Assembly: GCA_044227985.1 (NCBI GenBank)
Contig: JBGAVT010000008.1
Span: 1 to 45,541 of the forward strand
DNA from: CAZUNB01 sp044227985
Lineage (GTDB): Bacteria; Patescibacteriota; Saccharimonadia; Saccharimonadales; JAGPDM01
Direction of reading: 5' to 3'
DNA length: 45,541 nt
The first letter of the stretch is position 1. Each line of letters begins with the position of its first letter. Position numbers and translations under genes: made by a program. The notes below the pieces were generated by a model. The model was not told the origin of the DNA and did no database searches. It saw only the letters and a list, made by a program, of their open reading frames with translations. This document shows positions 33,953 through 41,998 of this stretch, piece by piece.

Positions 33953-34966
33953 ATGGGGAAAACACGAGTAGCGATTAATGGTTTTGGGCGAATTGGACGA
34001 GCGGCATTTAAGATTGCTTTTGATAGAGACGATATTGAGATAGTAGCACTAAACGATTTAACTGATAATAAAACTCTGGCACATCTACTGAAATATGATT
34101 CAGTTTATGGTAAGTATGGACATGAAGTAACTTCTGATGAAACAGGAATTACTATTAACGGTCAGAGAATAGAAATTCTTGCTGAACCAAATCCGAGCAA
34201 GTTGCCATGGGCCGACAAGCAAATCGATATCGTTATTGAGTCAACCGGAAGATTTAATGATCCAGCTGTAGCGAAGCAACACATTGAGGCTGGCGCAAAA
34301 CGAGTTGTCTTGAGCGCTCCCGCTAAAGGCGAAGGCGCAACGACTGTAGTTCTCGGCGTTAATAACGATGCGCTCAACACAGACAATGAAATTATCAGTA
34401 ATGCTAGTTGTACAACAAATTGTATTACTCCTCCTGCAACAGTTATCGAAAGTAATTTTGGTATTGAGAAAGTCATGATGACGACAATCCACAGCTATAC
34501 TGCTAGCCAGAATCTTTTGGACGGTCCACATGGCGATCTGCGTGAAGCTCGAGCAGCTGGTTTGAATATGATCCCTACTTCTACAGGAGCTACTAAAGCA
34601 GCAGGTCTAGCACTTCCGGCACTGCTGGGAATTTTTAATGGTATGTCGGTTCGTGTTCCAACGCCAGTCGGTTCGATGAGTGACTTTACTTTTCTTTTGA
34701 AGAAAGATGTTACGGTTCAAGAAATAAATGATGCCTTCAAGGCAGCTGCCGAACAGCCAATATATCAAGGAATTTTAGAAGTGACTGAAGACCCAATAGT
34801 AAGTAGTGATGTTATCGGCAACAGTCATAGCTCGATTGTTGATTTAAGTCTTACACAAGTAGTAGGTGGTAATATGGCTAAAGTTGTCGTTTGGTATGAC
34901 AATGAATGGGGCTACAGCAATCGATTGGTTGAGCTCGTCGCACAAGTTGGCTCTCGACTTTCTTAA
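33953..34966 (+). CDS. gapA: Glyceraldehyde-3-phosphate dehydrogenase
   Basis: 337 residues from ATG 33953, chosen because GAGGGAAG lies 6 nt before it and because VAINGFGRIGR starts near the N-terminus as in the family. The upstream in-frame ATG at 33908 would lie inside the promoter. The catalytic Cys153 is in SNASCTTNC, with HSYTASQNLLDGPH and WYDNEWGYSNR later. It oxidises glyceraldehyde-3-phosphate with NAD(P). It opens the central-carbon gene group of the window. Confidence 0.97.
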   Translation: MGKTRVAINGFGRIGRAAFKIAFDRDDIEIVALNDLTDNKTLAHLLKYDSVYGKYGHEVTSDETGITINGQRIEILAEPNPSKLPWADKQIDIVIESTGRFNDPAVAKQHIEAGAKRVVLSAPAKGEGATTVVLGVNNDALNTDNEIISNASCTTNCITPPATVIESNFGIEKVMMTTIHSYTASQNLLDGPHGDLREARAAGLNMIPTSTGATKAAGLALPALLGIFNGMSVRVPTPVGSMSDFTFLLKKDVTVQEINDAFKAAAEQPIYQGILEVTEDPIVSSDVIGNSHSSIVDLSLTQVVGGNMAKVVVWYDNEWGYSNRLVELVAQVGSRLS

Positions 34967-34974
34967 ATAGCTAG

Positions 34975-34983
34975 TGCTATAAT
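34975..34983 (+). promoter_or_regulatory. Extended -10 promoter for the microprotein-rpiB-rpe operon
   Basis: TGCTATAAT is a perfect extended -10 (hexamer 34978-34983). The predicted leader of about 45 nt is extremely A-rich and unstructured, ending in AAAAAGGAA before the ATG at 35035. Confidence 0.65.
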
Positions 34984-35034
34984 CAAAAATACAGTTTTAA
35001 AAAACAAACAAAAATAAAAACAAAAAGGAAATAC

Positions 35035-35139
35035 ATGTTAGAACAAGTTGAACCGGTCTATCAAAAGCCAGCTATTTCTGAAGTTGCAAAGAGCTTTTTG
35101 CGAACATTCAGGATTCGCCGTGATATCATAGAATTATGA
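35035..35139 (+). CDS. 34-residue microprotein coupled to rpiB
   Basis: The ORF encodes MLEQVEPVYQKPAISEV followed by a basic stretch (FLRTFRIRRD). It has its own extended -10 promoter and an AAGGAA Shine-Dalgarno 6 nt before the ATG. Its stop overlaps the rpiB start (ATGA), so it is placed as the first gene of the pentose-phosphate operon. No family recognised. It could be a leader peptide or a small functional protein. Confidence 0.6.
   Translation: MLEQVEPVYQKPAISEVAKSFLRTFRIRRDIIEL
35121..35129 (+). promoter_or_regulatory. Internal extended -10, leaderless type, for rpiB
   Basis: TGATATCAT (hexamer 35124-35129) lies six bases before the rpiB ATG at 35136, within the end of the microprotein ORF. 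It could give a second, leaderless rpiB transcript. Confidence 0.45.
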
Positions 35140-35633
35140 AAGTTTATTTTGGTGCAGATCACGCAGGGTTCGAATTAAAAAATGTTTTGCGTGATTATGC
35201 TATTGAATTAGGTTATGAGGTTGAAGACCTTGGTGCTCATGAGTTTGATAATGATGATAATTATCCTGATTTCATCTTGCCGGTTGCTCGCGCTGTTTCT
35301 GAAAATTCCGATTCTCTCGGTGTAATTCTCGGCGGCTCTGGTCAAGGAGAGGCTATGGCTGCAAATCGAATCCCAGGTATTCGTGCTACCACTTTCTATG
35401 GTCCACAATTACCAGTCCAGGCTGTCGATTCTAGCGGTCGACTGAGCGAAGATGATCTCGAGATGGTTCGATTGAGTCGTTCTCATAATGCTGCTAACGT
35501 TTTATCGATCGCTGGGCGTTTCGTTGCTCCTGACACTGCTAAAAAAGCTTTAAAGCTTTGGCTTGGAGCGGAAACAGGGGTCAAACCAAGATATCAAGCA
35601 CGAATTGATCAAGTTGAACAGGAGACTATGTGA
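35136..35633 (+). CDS. rpiB: Ribose-5-phosphate isomerase B
   Basis: 165 residues. GADHAGFELK at the start binds the sugar phosphate, and ILGGSGQGEAMAANR is the active-site loop. The Cys of E. coli RpiB is absent. A Glu in this loop is the base in mycobacterial-type enzymes, and GEAMAAN fits that type. SRSHNAAN supplies further phosphate ligands. It interconverts ribose-5-phosphate and ribulose-5-phosphate. The stop and the next start share one base (TGATG). Confidence 0.93.
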   Translation: MKVYFGADHAGFELKNVLRDYAIELGYEVEDLGAHEFDNDDNYPDFILPVARAVSENSDSLGVILGGSGQGEAMAANRIPGIRATTFYGPQLPVQAVDSSGRLSEDDLEMVRLSRSHNAANVLSIAGRFVAPDTAKKALKLWLGAETGVKPRYQARIDQVEQETM

Positions 35634-36259
35634 TGGCAATTATTTGTCCGACCCTTTTAGCCTATAACACAGAAGAATATAAACAAGCAGTTGAGCGTGT
35701 TGCGTTTGCACCGCGGGTTCAGGTTGATCTTATGGACGGTGTATTTGCACCTACTAAAAGCATAGGTATTGGTGATGTTTACTGGAATGATAACCAGATT
35801 GCTGATATCCATTTAATGTATAAACAGCCTTCGGGGCATCTCGACGCGCTGATCGCGCTTAAGCCAAAAACTATTATTTTACATGCCGAGAGTGATGGTG
35901 ATATTGAATCATTGCTTTTAAAAGTTATGTCATCGGGGATTTCCGCTGGTCTTTGTATTTTACCGGAAACGTCTGTCGAATCAGTTAAAGGTATTATCAA
36001 ACAAATTGAACACCTACTAATTTTCGGAGGAAAACTAGGCTATAACGGTGGCAAGGCTGATCTTTCTCAACTCGAGAAGGCTGGCCTAGCAAAAGCTATT
36101 AATCCTGATATAGAAATTGGTTGGGATGGCGGTGCTAATATTGAAAATGCACGCGAAATGCAAGCTAAAGGTGTCGATGTAATTAATGTTGGTGGTGGTA
36201 TCCATGCGCAGCCCAATCCAGAGCTGGCCTACACGAATATTCTTGCGATTCTTCAATAG
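35633..36259 (+). CDS. Ribulose-phosphate 3-epimerase-like protein
   Basis: 208 residues from ATG 35633, with AGGAG upstream; a GTG at 35630 is less likely. TIM-barrel motifs of the Rpe family are present: ICPTLLA, VDLMDGVFAPT, DIHLM and WDGGANIENA. The family metal ligands are two His and two Asp; here the first His is Gln30, while Asp32, His60 and Asp165 remain. Its place behind rpiB and before transketolase supports ribulose-5-phosphate/xylulose-5-phosphate epimerisation, but it may accept a different sugar phosphate or metal. Confidence 0.82.
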   Translation: MAIICPTLLAYNTEEYKQAVERVAFAPRVQVDLMDGVFAPTKSIGIGDVYWNDNQIADIHLMYKQPSGHLDALIALKPKTIILHAESDGDIESLLLKVMSSGISAGLCILPETSVESVKGIIKQIEHLLIFGGKLGYNGGKADLSQLEKAGLAKAINPDIEIGWDGGANIENAREMQAKGVDVINVGGGIHAQPNPELAYTNILAILQ

Positions 36260-36344
36260 ATTTAGAATTATTTTTATAGATTTTAGTATCAACTAGTTGT
36301 AGCTATATAATTAGAATTAACATAAGCATAATACAGGAGAAATG

Positions 36345-37046
36345 ATGACTATTAATCAAGAAGGTTTCGGTATCATTGAAGGCATTCTAGTGGTTGTTGT
36401 TGTAGCATTGCTTGGATTTATTGGTTTTCAAGTTTATCAATCCAATCAGAAGAATCGTGCTGATGCAGATACTAAGCTAGAGATAAGTAAAGAATTGAAA
36501 AAAACTACAAATAAGAAAGAAGTTAAAAGATATGATTTGGGCGAGTATAGCTTTATTCTTCCAGAGGAATGGACAAGTCTACAAAAGAAAAGCGATAATC
36601 CCGAGATTAAATCTCTAGCATCTTATAGTTTTCAAATACCAAGTAATTTATCAGATCTAGATGATTCATCAAAAATAACCCTGGAAGGCGGAGAAATATC
36701 TTTATTTAAACTAGAGGATTCGAGCTTCGATATGGGTTCACAGATAGTCTATGTTCATGATCCGAGTAGCAGGAATTGGGTAGAAGAGACTAAGAAACCC
36801 TTATCTGTTTACGATAATCTTCTGTTAAATGTTTACGGTGATGGTGGCTATGATGGCAACGATTACAGCAACGATAACAGAGTTTACCGAGTGATGGGTG
36901 ATGACGTTGTCGTTGTTCACTACTCGGAAAATGCGCCTGGTGGAAGATCGTCAGATAAAAGCTACACAGTCGACTTTGGATCAAAGATTGTGAAGAGCAA
37001 TGAGTTCTTGGAACAGATAGTCGAACTGCTCGATTCAGTAAAATAA
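36345..37046 (+). CDS. Type IV pilin-like protein
   Basis: 233 residues from ATG 36345 (ATG 36342 is also possible), with AGGAGA upstream. The N-terminus reads EGFGIIEGILVVVVVALLGF: a Gly7/Phe8 prepilin cleavage site with Glu at position +5 and a long hydrophobic helix, as in type IV prepilins and pseudopilins. The remaining 200 residues form a soluble outer domain with SFILPEEWTSL, without recognised family. It is probably a minor pilin or pseudopilin processed by a prepilin peptidase. No pilus assembly genes are in the window. Confidence 0.8.
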   Translation: MTINQEGFGIIEGILVVVVVALLGFIGFQVYQSNQKNRADADTKLEISKELKKTTNKKEVKRYDLGEYSFILPEEWTSLQKKSDNPEIKSLASYSFQIPSNLSDLDDSSKITLEGGEISLFKLEDSSFDMGSQIVYVHDPSSRNWVEETKKPLSVYDNLLLNVYGDGGYDGNDYSNDNRVYRVMGDDVVVVHYSENAPGGRSSDKSYTVDFGSKIVKSNEFLEQIVELLDSVK

Positions 37047-37054
37047 ACTGGTTA

Positions 37055-37063
37055 TGGTAGAAT
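37055..37063 (+). promoter_or_regulatory. Extended -10 promoter, leaderless type, for transketolase N-subunit
   Basis: TGGTAGAAT (hexamer 37058-37063) lies eight bases before the ATG at 37072, with no Shine-Dalgarno. Confidence 0.55.
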
Positions 37064-37071
37064 GGTTTTAA

Positions 37072-37935
37072 ATGAGTATGATAAAAATAACAGATATCGA
37101 TGCGCTAGAAGATAAGGCTAACGAGGTTCGCCAAGACATCATTCACATGCTACTGCATGCTGGCTCAGGTCATTCAGCTGGTAGTCTTGGTATGGCCGAT
37201 GTATTTACTGCTTTATATTTCAATGTACTGAATCATGACCCTAAAAACCCCGACTGGATAGATCGTGACCGTGTAGTTTTGAGTAACGGACATATTGCAC
37301 CAGTTCTATATACTGTAATGGCTAATTCAGGTTACTTCAATAAAAAAGAACTGCTTAGTCTCCGCCAATTCGGAAGTCGATTACAGGGTCATCCTGAAAG
37401 AATCTTACTGCCTGGACTTGAAACTACTAGTGGCCCGCTCGGTGAAGGTCTTAGCCAGGCGTGCGGCATGTCGTATGGCCTGTTAATGCAGCATCGTAAC
37501 CGTCAATTTGTTTACTGCTTGATGGGTGATGGCGAGATCAATGAGGGCAACGTCTGGGAGGCGGCAATGTTTGCTGGCAAGAATAAATTATCTAATCTAA
37601 CGGCAATTATCGACCGAAATAACATCCAAATTGATGGCGCGACTGAAGATGTTATGCCGCTAGAAGATCTCGAAATGAAATGGAAAGCTTTTGGTTGGCA
37701 TGTCATTACTATCGACGGGAACAATATAAGCGCTGTAATTGACGCGATGCAAATGGCGAAAGCCGTAGTTGATAAACCTGTTATGATTCTTGCTTACACG
37801 ATCCCAGGAAAAGGGGTAGATTTTATGGAGTATGATTTCACTTGGCATGGTAAGCCACCCGATAAAAAACAAGCTAAAGAGGCCCTGCATCAATTACGCA
37901 CGTTAAATGGAAAAATTAGTAGCGAGCATCAATAA
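37072..37935 (+). CDS. tktN: Transketolase, N-terminal (TPP-binding) subunit
   Basis: 287 residues covering the first third of a normal transketolase. HSAGSLGMADVFTALYF and GHIAPVLYTVM carry the His residues of the active site. GDGEINEGNVWEA with a following IIDRNNIQIDG is the thiamine diphosphate/metal motif. It must pair with the C-terminal subunit encoded at 38718. A membrane protein gene lies between the halves. Confidence 0.95.
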   Translation: MSMIKITDIDALEDKANEVRQDIIHMLLHAGSGHSAGSLGMADVFTALYFNVLNHDPKNPDWIDRDRVVLSNGHIAPVLYTVMANSGYFNKKELLSLRQFGSRLQGHPERILLPGLETTSGPLGEGLSQACGMSYGLLMQHRNRQFVYCLMGDGEINEGNVWEAAMFAGKNKLSNLTAIIDRNNIQIDGATEDVMPLEDLEMKWKAFGWHVITIDGNNISAVIDAMQMAKAVVDKPVMILAYTIPGKGVDFMEYDFTWHGKPPDKKQAKEALHQLRTLNGKISSEHQ

Positions 37936-37944
37936 GGAAACAAT

Positions 37945-38718
37945 ATGGACCCCAATAAACCAACCTACCAGTTCGATAATAATTCTCAGCCATCTGCGGG
38001 AGGTTCGCCACCACCAAGAAAGAAGATGTCTAAAGGTCTTATAATTGGACTAATAACTGCGGTTTTCATCCTTTTAGTGGTAATTGCTGGAGCTGTTTTT
38101 TTCGTCGTATCCAATAAAAAAACGAATTCAGATACAGATATCTCAGTTCTTAATAACGATGATATTAAGAAAGATAATATAAAGAAAGACACTTTTCCCG
38201 AAGATTTTGATCCATTAAAAGCAAAAGAAATTATTGCCGCTAATATTGAATTGAAGGCCGACAGTAACTGGTCCTACGATATTCGTGATCAGGGTGGCGT
38301 GAATCGGATTGTCAATAAAAGCTCACAATGTAAAATAACATCTAAGTCGAGTGGTGTTTTCAGTCAAGAAGCTACCGCTCAAGACAATAGTGCTGAACTC
38401 CTTAAAACTCGGGTTGAAGAGATTAAAAAACAGGTCAGTAGATATAGGTTATCTGAGGTCGACCGACTGCAGCTAGCGACGAGCAGTAACGCAGGTGGTG
38501 CCACTGTTTCTGATGCAGTTGATTTTGTTGGTCGAGAAACTCGGTATGACGATGTTGATGATGTTCGTCGGGTTACCCAAGTATATGCACGTCAAATAGG
38601 GAAATTCGCTGTTTTTGTCGAGATGACTTGTCCAACGGAGCCAGCCTGGGACACTCATTCACAAGAGAATGTAAGCCAAGCCAAGCAAAGTATCGTACAA
38701 ATTAAGGTAGAAGAATAA
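37945..38718 (+). CDS. Single-anchor membrane protein between the transketolase halves
   Basis: 257 residues. A Pro/Gly/Ser-rich N-terminus (about 35 residues, ending PPPRKKMSKG), one strong helix (about 33-56), a charged linker and an outer domain of about 180 residues with two Cys (SSQCKITS and EMTCPTEP). AAGGAAAC precedes the ATG, and its stop overlaps the next start (TAATG), so it belongs to the transketolase operon. Same layout as the protein at 26553. No family recognised. Confidence 0.78.
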   Translation: MDPNKPTYQFDNNSQPSAGGSPPPRKKMSKGLIIGLITAVFILLVVIAGAVFFVVSNKKTNSDTDISVLNNDDIKKDNIKKDTFPEDFDPLKAKEIIAANIELKADSNWSYDIRDQGGVNRIVNKSSQCKITSKSSGVFSQEATAQDNSAELLKTRVEEIKKQVSRYRLSEVDRLQLATSSNAGGATVSDAVDFVGRETRYDDVDDVRRVTQVYARQIGKFAVFVEMTCPTEPAWDTHSQENVSQAKQSIVQIKVEE

Positions 38719-39689
38719 TGTCGGATAATTATTTAATCAGCGACCTTAAAAATGTAAAGATTGATGGCTTGCGAGCTGGTTTTGGTAAAGGCTTAGTATT
38801 GGCAGCTAAAAAGCATGATAAGATTCTTGCCCTATGTGCTGACTTAACCGAATCAACCAAAATGGATTTATTCGCAAATGAGTTCCCTGAACGATTTATT
38901 CAAGTTGGTATCGCAGAGCAAAATTTAGCCGCACTAGCGAGTGGACTGGCTTCGATGGGTTACATCCCATTTACTAGTAGTTATGCAGCATTTCACCCAG
39001 GTCGGAGCTGGGAGCAAATAAAAACGACTATCTGTATGAATGAACAAAATGTAAAAATAATAGGTTCACATGCTGGTGTTTCTGTTGGACCTGATGGTGC
39101 TACGCATCAGATGTTTGAGGATATTGCGATTATGCGCACAATGCCTGGTATGACAATAATTTGTCCAGGTGATGCCATCGAAGCTGAAAAAGCTACTATG
39201 GCGATGGCCGAAGATGATCGACCGAACTACCTTCGTTTAGCTCGTGCATCGACACCAGTTTTTACTACCGAAAAAACTCCATTTAAAATTGGACGTGCCT
39301 ACCGTTACCGTAATGGTACAGATATCAGCCTACTTGGAACCGGAACAATGACATATCACGTATTACTGGCAGCAGAAAAACTTGCAAAAGAGGGTATTGA
39401 AGCGGATGTTATCCACGTCCCTACGATTAAACCACTCGATGCTGCCACAATAGTTGGTAGTGCTGAGAGGACAGGTGCGGTTGTAACGGCTGAAGAAGGG
39501 CAGATTAAAGGTGGTCTTGGCGGAGCAGTGGCCGAACTTTTATCCGAAGAGAGACCAACGCTTATGGGTAGAATCGGAATCAACGACCACTATGGACAAT
39601 CTGGTGATCCTGAGGATTTGATGAAGGCCTTTAAGCTTTCCGCTGATGATATATATAAAAAAGCCATCGCTATACTCAAGAATAAGTAG
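38718..39689 (+). CDS. tktC: Transketolase, C-terminal subunit
   Basis: 323 residues matching the pyrimidine-binding and C-terminal domains. GIAEQNLAALASGLA holds the catalytic Glu that activates thiamine diphosphate, then TSSYAAFHPGRSWEQIK, SHAGVSVGPDGATHQMFED and the C-terminal VVTAEEGQIKGGLGGAVAE. Together with the N-subunit it moves two-carbon units between sugar phosphates. Translation is coupled to the membrane protein gene upstream. Confidence 0.95.
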   Translation: MSDNYLISDLKNVKIDGLRAGFGKGLVLAAKKHDKILALCADLTESTKMDLFANEFPERFIQVGIAEQNLAALASGLASMGYIPFTSSYAAFHPGRSWEQIKTTICMNEQNVKIIGSHAGVSVGPDGATHQMFEDIAIMRTMPGMTIICPGDAIEAEKATMAMAEDDRPNYLRLARASTPVFTTEKTPFKIGRAYRYRNGTDISLLGTGTMTYHVLLAAEKLAKEGIEADVIHVPTIKPLDAATIVGSAERTGAVVTAEEGQIKGGLGGAVAELLSEERPTLMGRIGINDHYGQSGDPEDLMKAFKLSADDIYKKAIAILKNK

Positions 39690-39695
39690 TAGAGC

Positions 39696-39724
39696 TTACC
39701 AATCTATGTCTTTTCGTTTATAAT
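39696..39724 (+). promoter_or_regulatory. Promoter for fructose-bisphosphate aldolase
   Basis: TTACCA (39696-39701), a 17-bp spacer and TATAAT (39719-39724). The leader carries AGAGGGAA about 8 nt before ATG 39751. Confidence 0.6.
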
Positions 39725-39750
39725 AGAATTAACGTAAGAGGGAAATATAT

Positions 39751-40824
39751 ATGGCACGTACAATAACAGAAATAGAGCAAATTTTAGGGGAAGAAGCGGA
39801 GTCTTTACTAGGTTTTTCTAATCCAAAAATCAGCAAAGATCGATTGACTGTACCTTCAAAATCAACGGTAATGAATGTGTTCTCACAGTCTGATCGTTCT
39901 GAGCGAGTGGTTGCTAATCTCGAGCGCCTCGGCAACACAGGTCGATTAGCTGAGACTGGTTACTATTCTATTCTACCGGTTGACCAAGGTATCGAACATT
40001 CAGCAGGTGCAAGCTTTGCTAAGAACCCAGACTATTTTGATCCAGAAAAGATTGTTCAGCTAGCAATAGAAGCAGGTTGTAACGGTGTGGCTAGTACACT
40101 CGGCGGACTAGGTCTTGTCAGTGGAAGTTACGCTCAAAAGATTCCTTTTATTGTGAAGATTAACCACAATGATCTCTTTAGATATCCAAATGATTACGAT
40201 CAAAGAATTTTTGCTGAAGTTCAGCAAGCGGCGGATATGGGTGCTGCTGGTGTCGGTGCAACGATTTATTTCGGTAGTCCGGAAAGTAAGCGGCAAATTA
40301 CTGAAATCAGTGCCGCTTTTGCAGAAGCTCACCGACTTGGTTTATTCACCATTCTTTGGTGCTACGTTCGTAGCGATGCCTTTAAGCAGGATGGTGTTGA
40401 TTATCATACCTCTGCCGACTTAACGGGCCAGGCAAACCATCTCGGTGTTACTATTGGCGCCGATATCATCAAGCAAAAACTGCCAGAAGTTAACGGTGGG
40501 TTTAAGGCTGTCAACGAGAAAGGCTCTTGGAGTAAATTCGATGAGCGAATGTACACTGAACTATCTAGCGACCATCCGATTGATCTCTGTCGTTATCAGG
40601 TTGCAAATTGCTATATGGGTAAAATTGGTTTGATCAATTCTGGAGGAGCGAGTGGTGATAACGACTTACATGATGCTGTAGCAACTGCTGTCATCAACAA
40701 GCGAGCTGGAGGTGCTGGTCTTATCAGTGGAAGAAAAGCTTTCCAGAAGCCTCTTGATCAAGGCGTGGAAATTTTGCAAGCAATTCAGGACGTTTATCTA
40801 TGTGAAGAGATCACAATCGCTTAA
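39751..40824 (+). CDS. fbaB: Class I fructose-bisphosphate aldolase (FbaB/DhnA type)
   Basis: 357 residues. LPVDQGIEHSAGASFA at the start of the barrel, then ASTLGGLGLVSGSYA, KINHNDLFRYP, and GADIIKQKLPEV with Lys241 in the place of the Schiff-base lysine. GLINSGGAS and AGGAGLISGRKAFQ bind phosphate. It joins glyceraldehyde-3-phosphate and dihydroxyacetone phosphate, or cleaves fructose-1,6-bisphosphate, without a metal ion. It converges on transaldolase with a strong shared terminator. Confidence 0.95.
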   Translation: MARTITEIEQILGEEAESLLGFSNPKISKDRLTVPSKSTVMNVFSQSDRSERVVANLERLGNTGRLAETGYYSILPVDQGIEHSAGASFAKNPDYFDPEKIVQLAIEAGCNGVASTLGGLGLVSGSYAQKIPFIVKINHNDLFRYPNDYDQRIFAEVQQAADMGAAGVGATIYFGSPESKRQITEISAAFAEAHRLGLFTILWCYVRSDAFKQDGVDYHTSADLTGQANHLGVTIGADIIKQKLPEVNGGFKAVNEKGSWSKFDERMYTELSSDHPIDLCRYQVANCYMGKIGLINSGGASGDNDLHDAVATAVINKRAGGAGLISGRKAFQKPLDQGVEILQAIQDVYLCEEITIA

Positions 40825-40843
40825 CCATTTAAACGCCGACATC

Positions 40844-40878
40844 TTAAACACCTCTCAGTCTGAGAGGTGTTTAAATTT
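40844..40878. terminator. Bidirectional terminator, 14-bp perfect stem
   Basis: TTAAACACCTCTCA (40844-40857), loop GTC, TGAGAGGTGTTTAA (40861-40874), then ATTT. It lies between two convergent genes, 20 bp after the aldolase stop and 17 bp before the transaldolase stop. Confidence 0.92.
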
Positions 40879-40890
40879 AGCGAGAAATTA

Positions 40891-41940
40891 TTATTTCTTA
40901 TTTGTAAGAGTCTGCAACAGAGAGTTAAATGATTCTTCAAATGAGTTTACTCCAGCGCTTTCAAGCTCTTCTGAAACTTTCTCTAAATCAATACCAACTC
41001 GCTCCAATTTTCTAAGTTGTTCTTGTGCTTCAGCGATTCTGTCGTCCGTGATCGTTGTTGCTAACGCTCCGTGATCATTGAATAGGGCAATGGAGCCTTC
41101 AGTAATGGTGTTAACACTGTTTGCTGCTATTAACTCATCGATGTAGACAGTGTCTGAGTAGTTGGGATTTTTGGTACTGGTACTGGCCCAAAGCGGCCGT
41201 TGTGCTGATATCTCACTATCTTTGAACTGTTTAAGGAACATTCCATAAGCTACGCGAGCTTGAGCGATAGCTGCCAAACCCATTAATTCATGTTGAGGAT
41301 CAATTGCTTTAAGTTGACTGTCGATAGCGGTATCTACACGACTCACGAAGAAACTACCAACGCTCTTTGGTGCGACTGGTCCAGTAAATCTCTCCGCTCC
41401 TTTCATATAGGCGTCAAGTACTTCCTGATAACGCAGGAGACTAAAGATTAGTGTTACGTTTACATTTATTCCTTGAGCAATCGTCTCTTCAATAGCTGGG
41501 ATGCCTGCTTTTGTGGCAGGGATTTTAATCATGACGTTGTTCATATCTACTCTTTGCCATAGATCTTTTGCCATAGCGACTGTAGCCTGCGTATCACCGG
41601 AGATTCTAGGGTCTACTTCGATAGAAACAAAACCATCATTTCCGCCTGAGCTTTGGTATAGAGGCTGGAAGAGTTTACAGGCAGAGCGAATATCAGTAAT
41701 TGCCATTTCCCAATAACTATCTTCGACGGATAGGCCCTTATCTTGTAGCTGCTTGAACTGCTCATCATAAATATTTGTGTTGCCCATAGCCTTTTCAAAA
41801 ATAGTAGGGTTACTGGTGATACCTCTAATGCCGTCGTCGATGTAGCGTTGTATCGTCCCATCTTCTAGGGTCTCTCGGCTAAGGTTATCAAGCCACGGGC
41901 TCTGGCCGAATTCATCAAATAAACTGTGCAATCTACTCAT
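40891..41940 (-). CDS. tal: Transaldolase
   Basis: 349 residues, the long actinobacterial-type transaldolase. SPWLDNLSRETL, GITSNPTIFEKAM, VMIKIPATKAG with the Schiff-base Lys, NVNVTLIFSL, and FFVSRVDTAID are family motifs. It moves a three-carbon unit between sedoheptulose-7-phosphate and glyceraldehyde-3-phosphate. AAGGAGATATA precedes the ATG. It is divergent from the PfkB-family kinase gene. Confidence 0.96.
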   Translation of the reverse strand: MSRLHSLFDEFGQSPWLDNLSRETLEDGTIQRYIDDGIRGITSNPTIFEKAMGNTNIYDEQFKQLQDKGLSVEDSYWEMAITDIRSACKLFQPLYQSSGGNDGFVSIEVDPRISGDTQATVAMAKDLWQRVDMNNVMIKIPATKAGIPAIEETIAQGINVNVTLIFSLLRYQEVLDAYMKGAERFTGPVAPKSVGSFFVSRVDTAIDSQLKAIDPQHELMGLAAIAQARVAYGMFLKQFKDSEISAQRPLWASTSTKNPNYSDTVYIDELIAANSVNTITEGSIALFNDHGALATTITDDRIAEAQEQLRKLERVGIDLEKVSEELESAGVNSFEESFNSLLQTLTNKK

Positions 41941-41963
41941 TATATCTCCTTGTTATGCTTCTT

Positions 41964-41972
41964 AGTATAACA
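41964..41972 (-). promoter_or_regulatory. Extended -10 promoter for tal
   Basis: TGTTATACT on the minus strand. The predicted start leaves a leader of about 17 nt with AAGGAG. It lies 11 bp from the opposite -10 of the kinase gene. Confidence 0.55.
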
Positions 41973-41982
41973 GAGCCATATA

Positions 41983-41991
41983 TGCTATCAT
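41983..41991 (+). promoter_or_regulatory. Extended -10 promoter, leaderless type, for the PfkB-family kinase
   Basis: TGCTATCAT (hexamer 41986-41991) lies seven bases before the ATG at 41999, with no Shine-Dalgarno. Confidence 0.55.
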
Positions 41992-41998
41992 AAGCACA

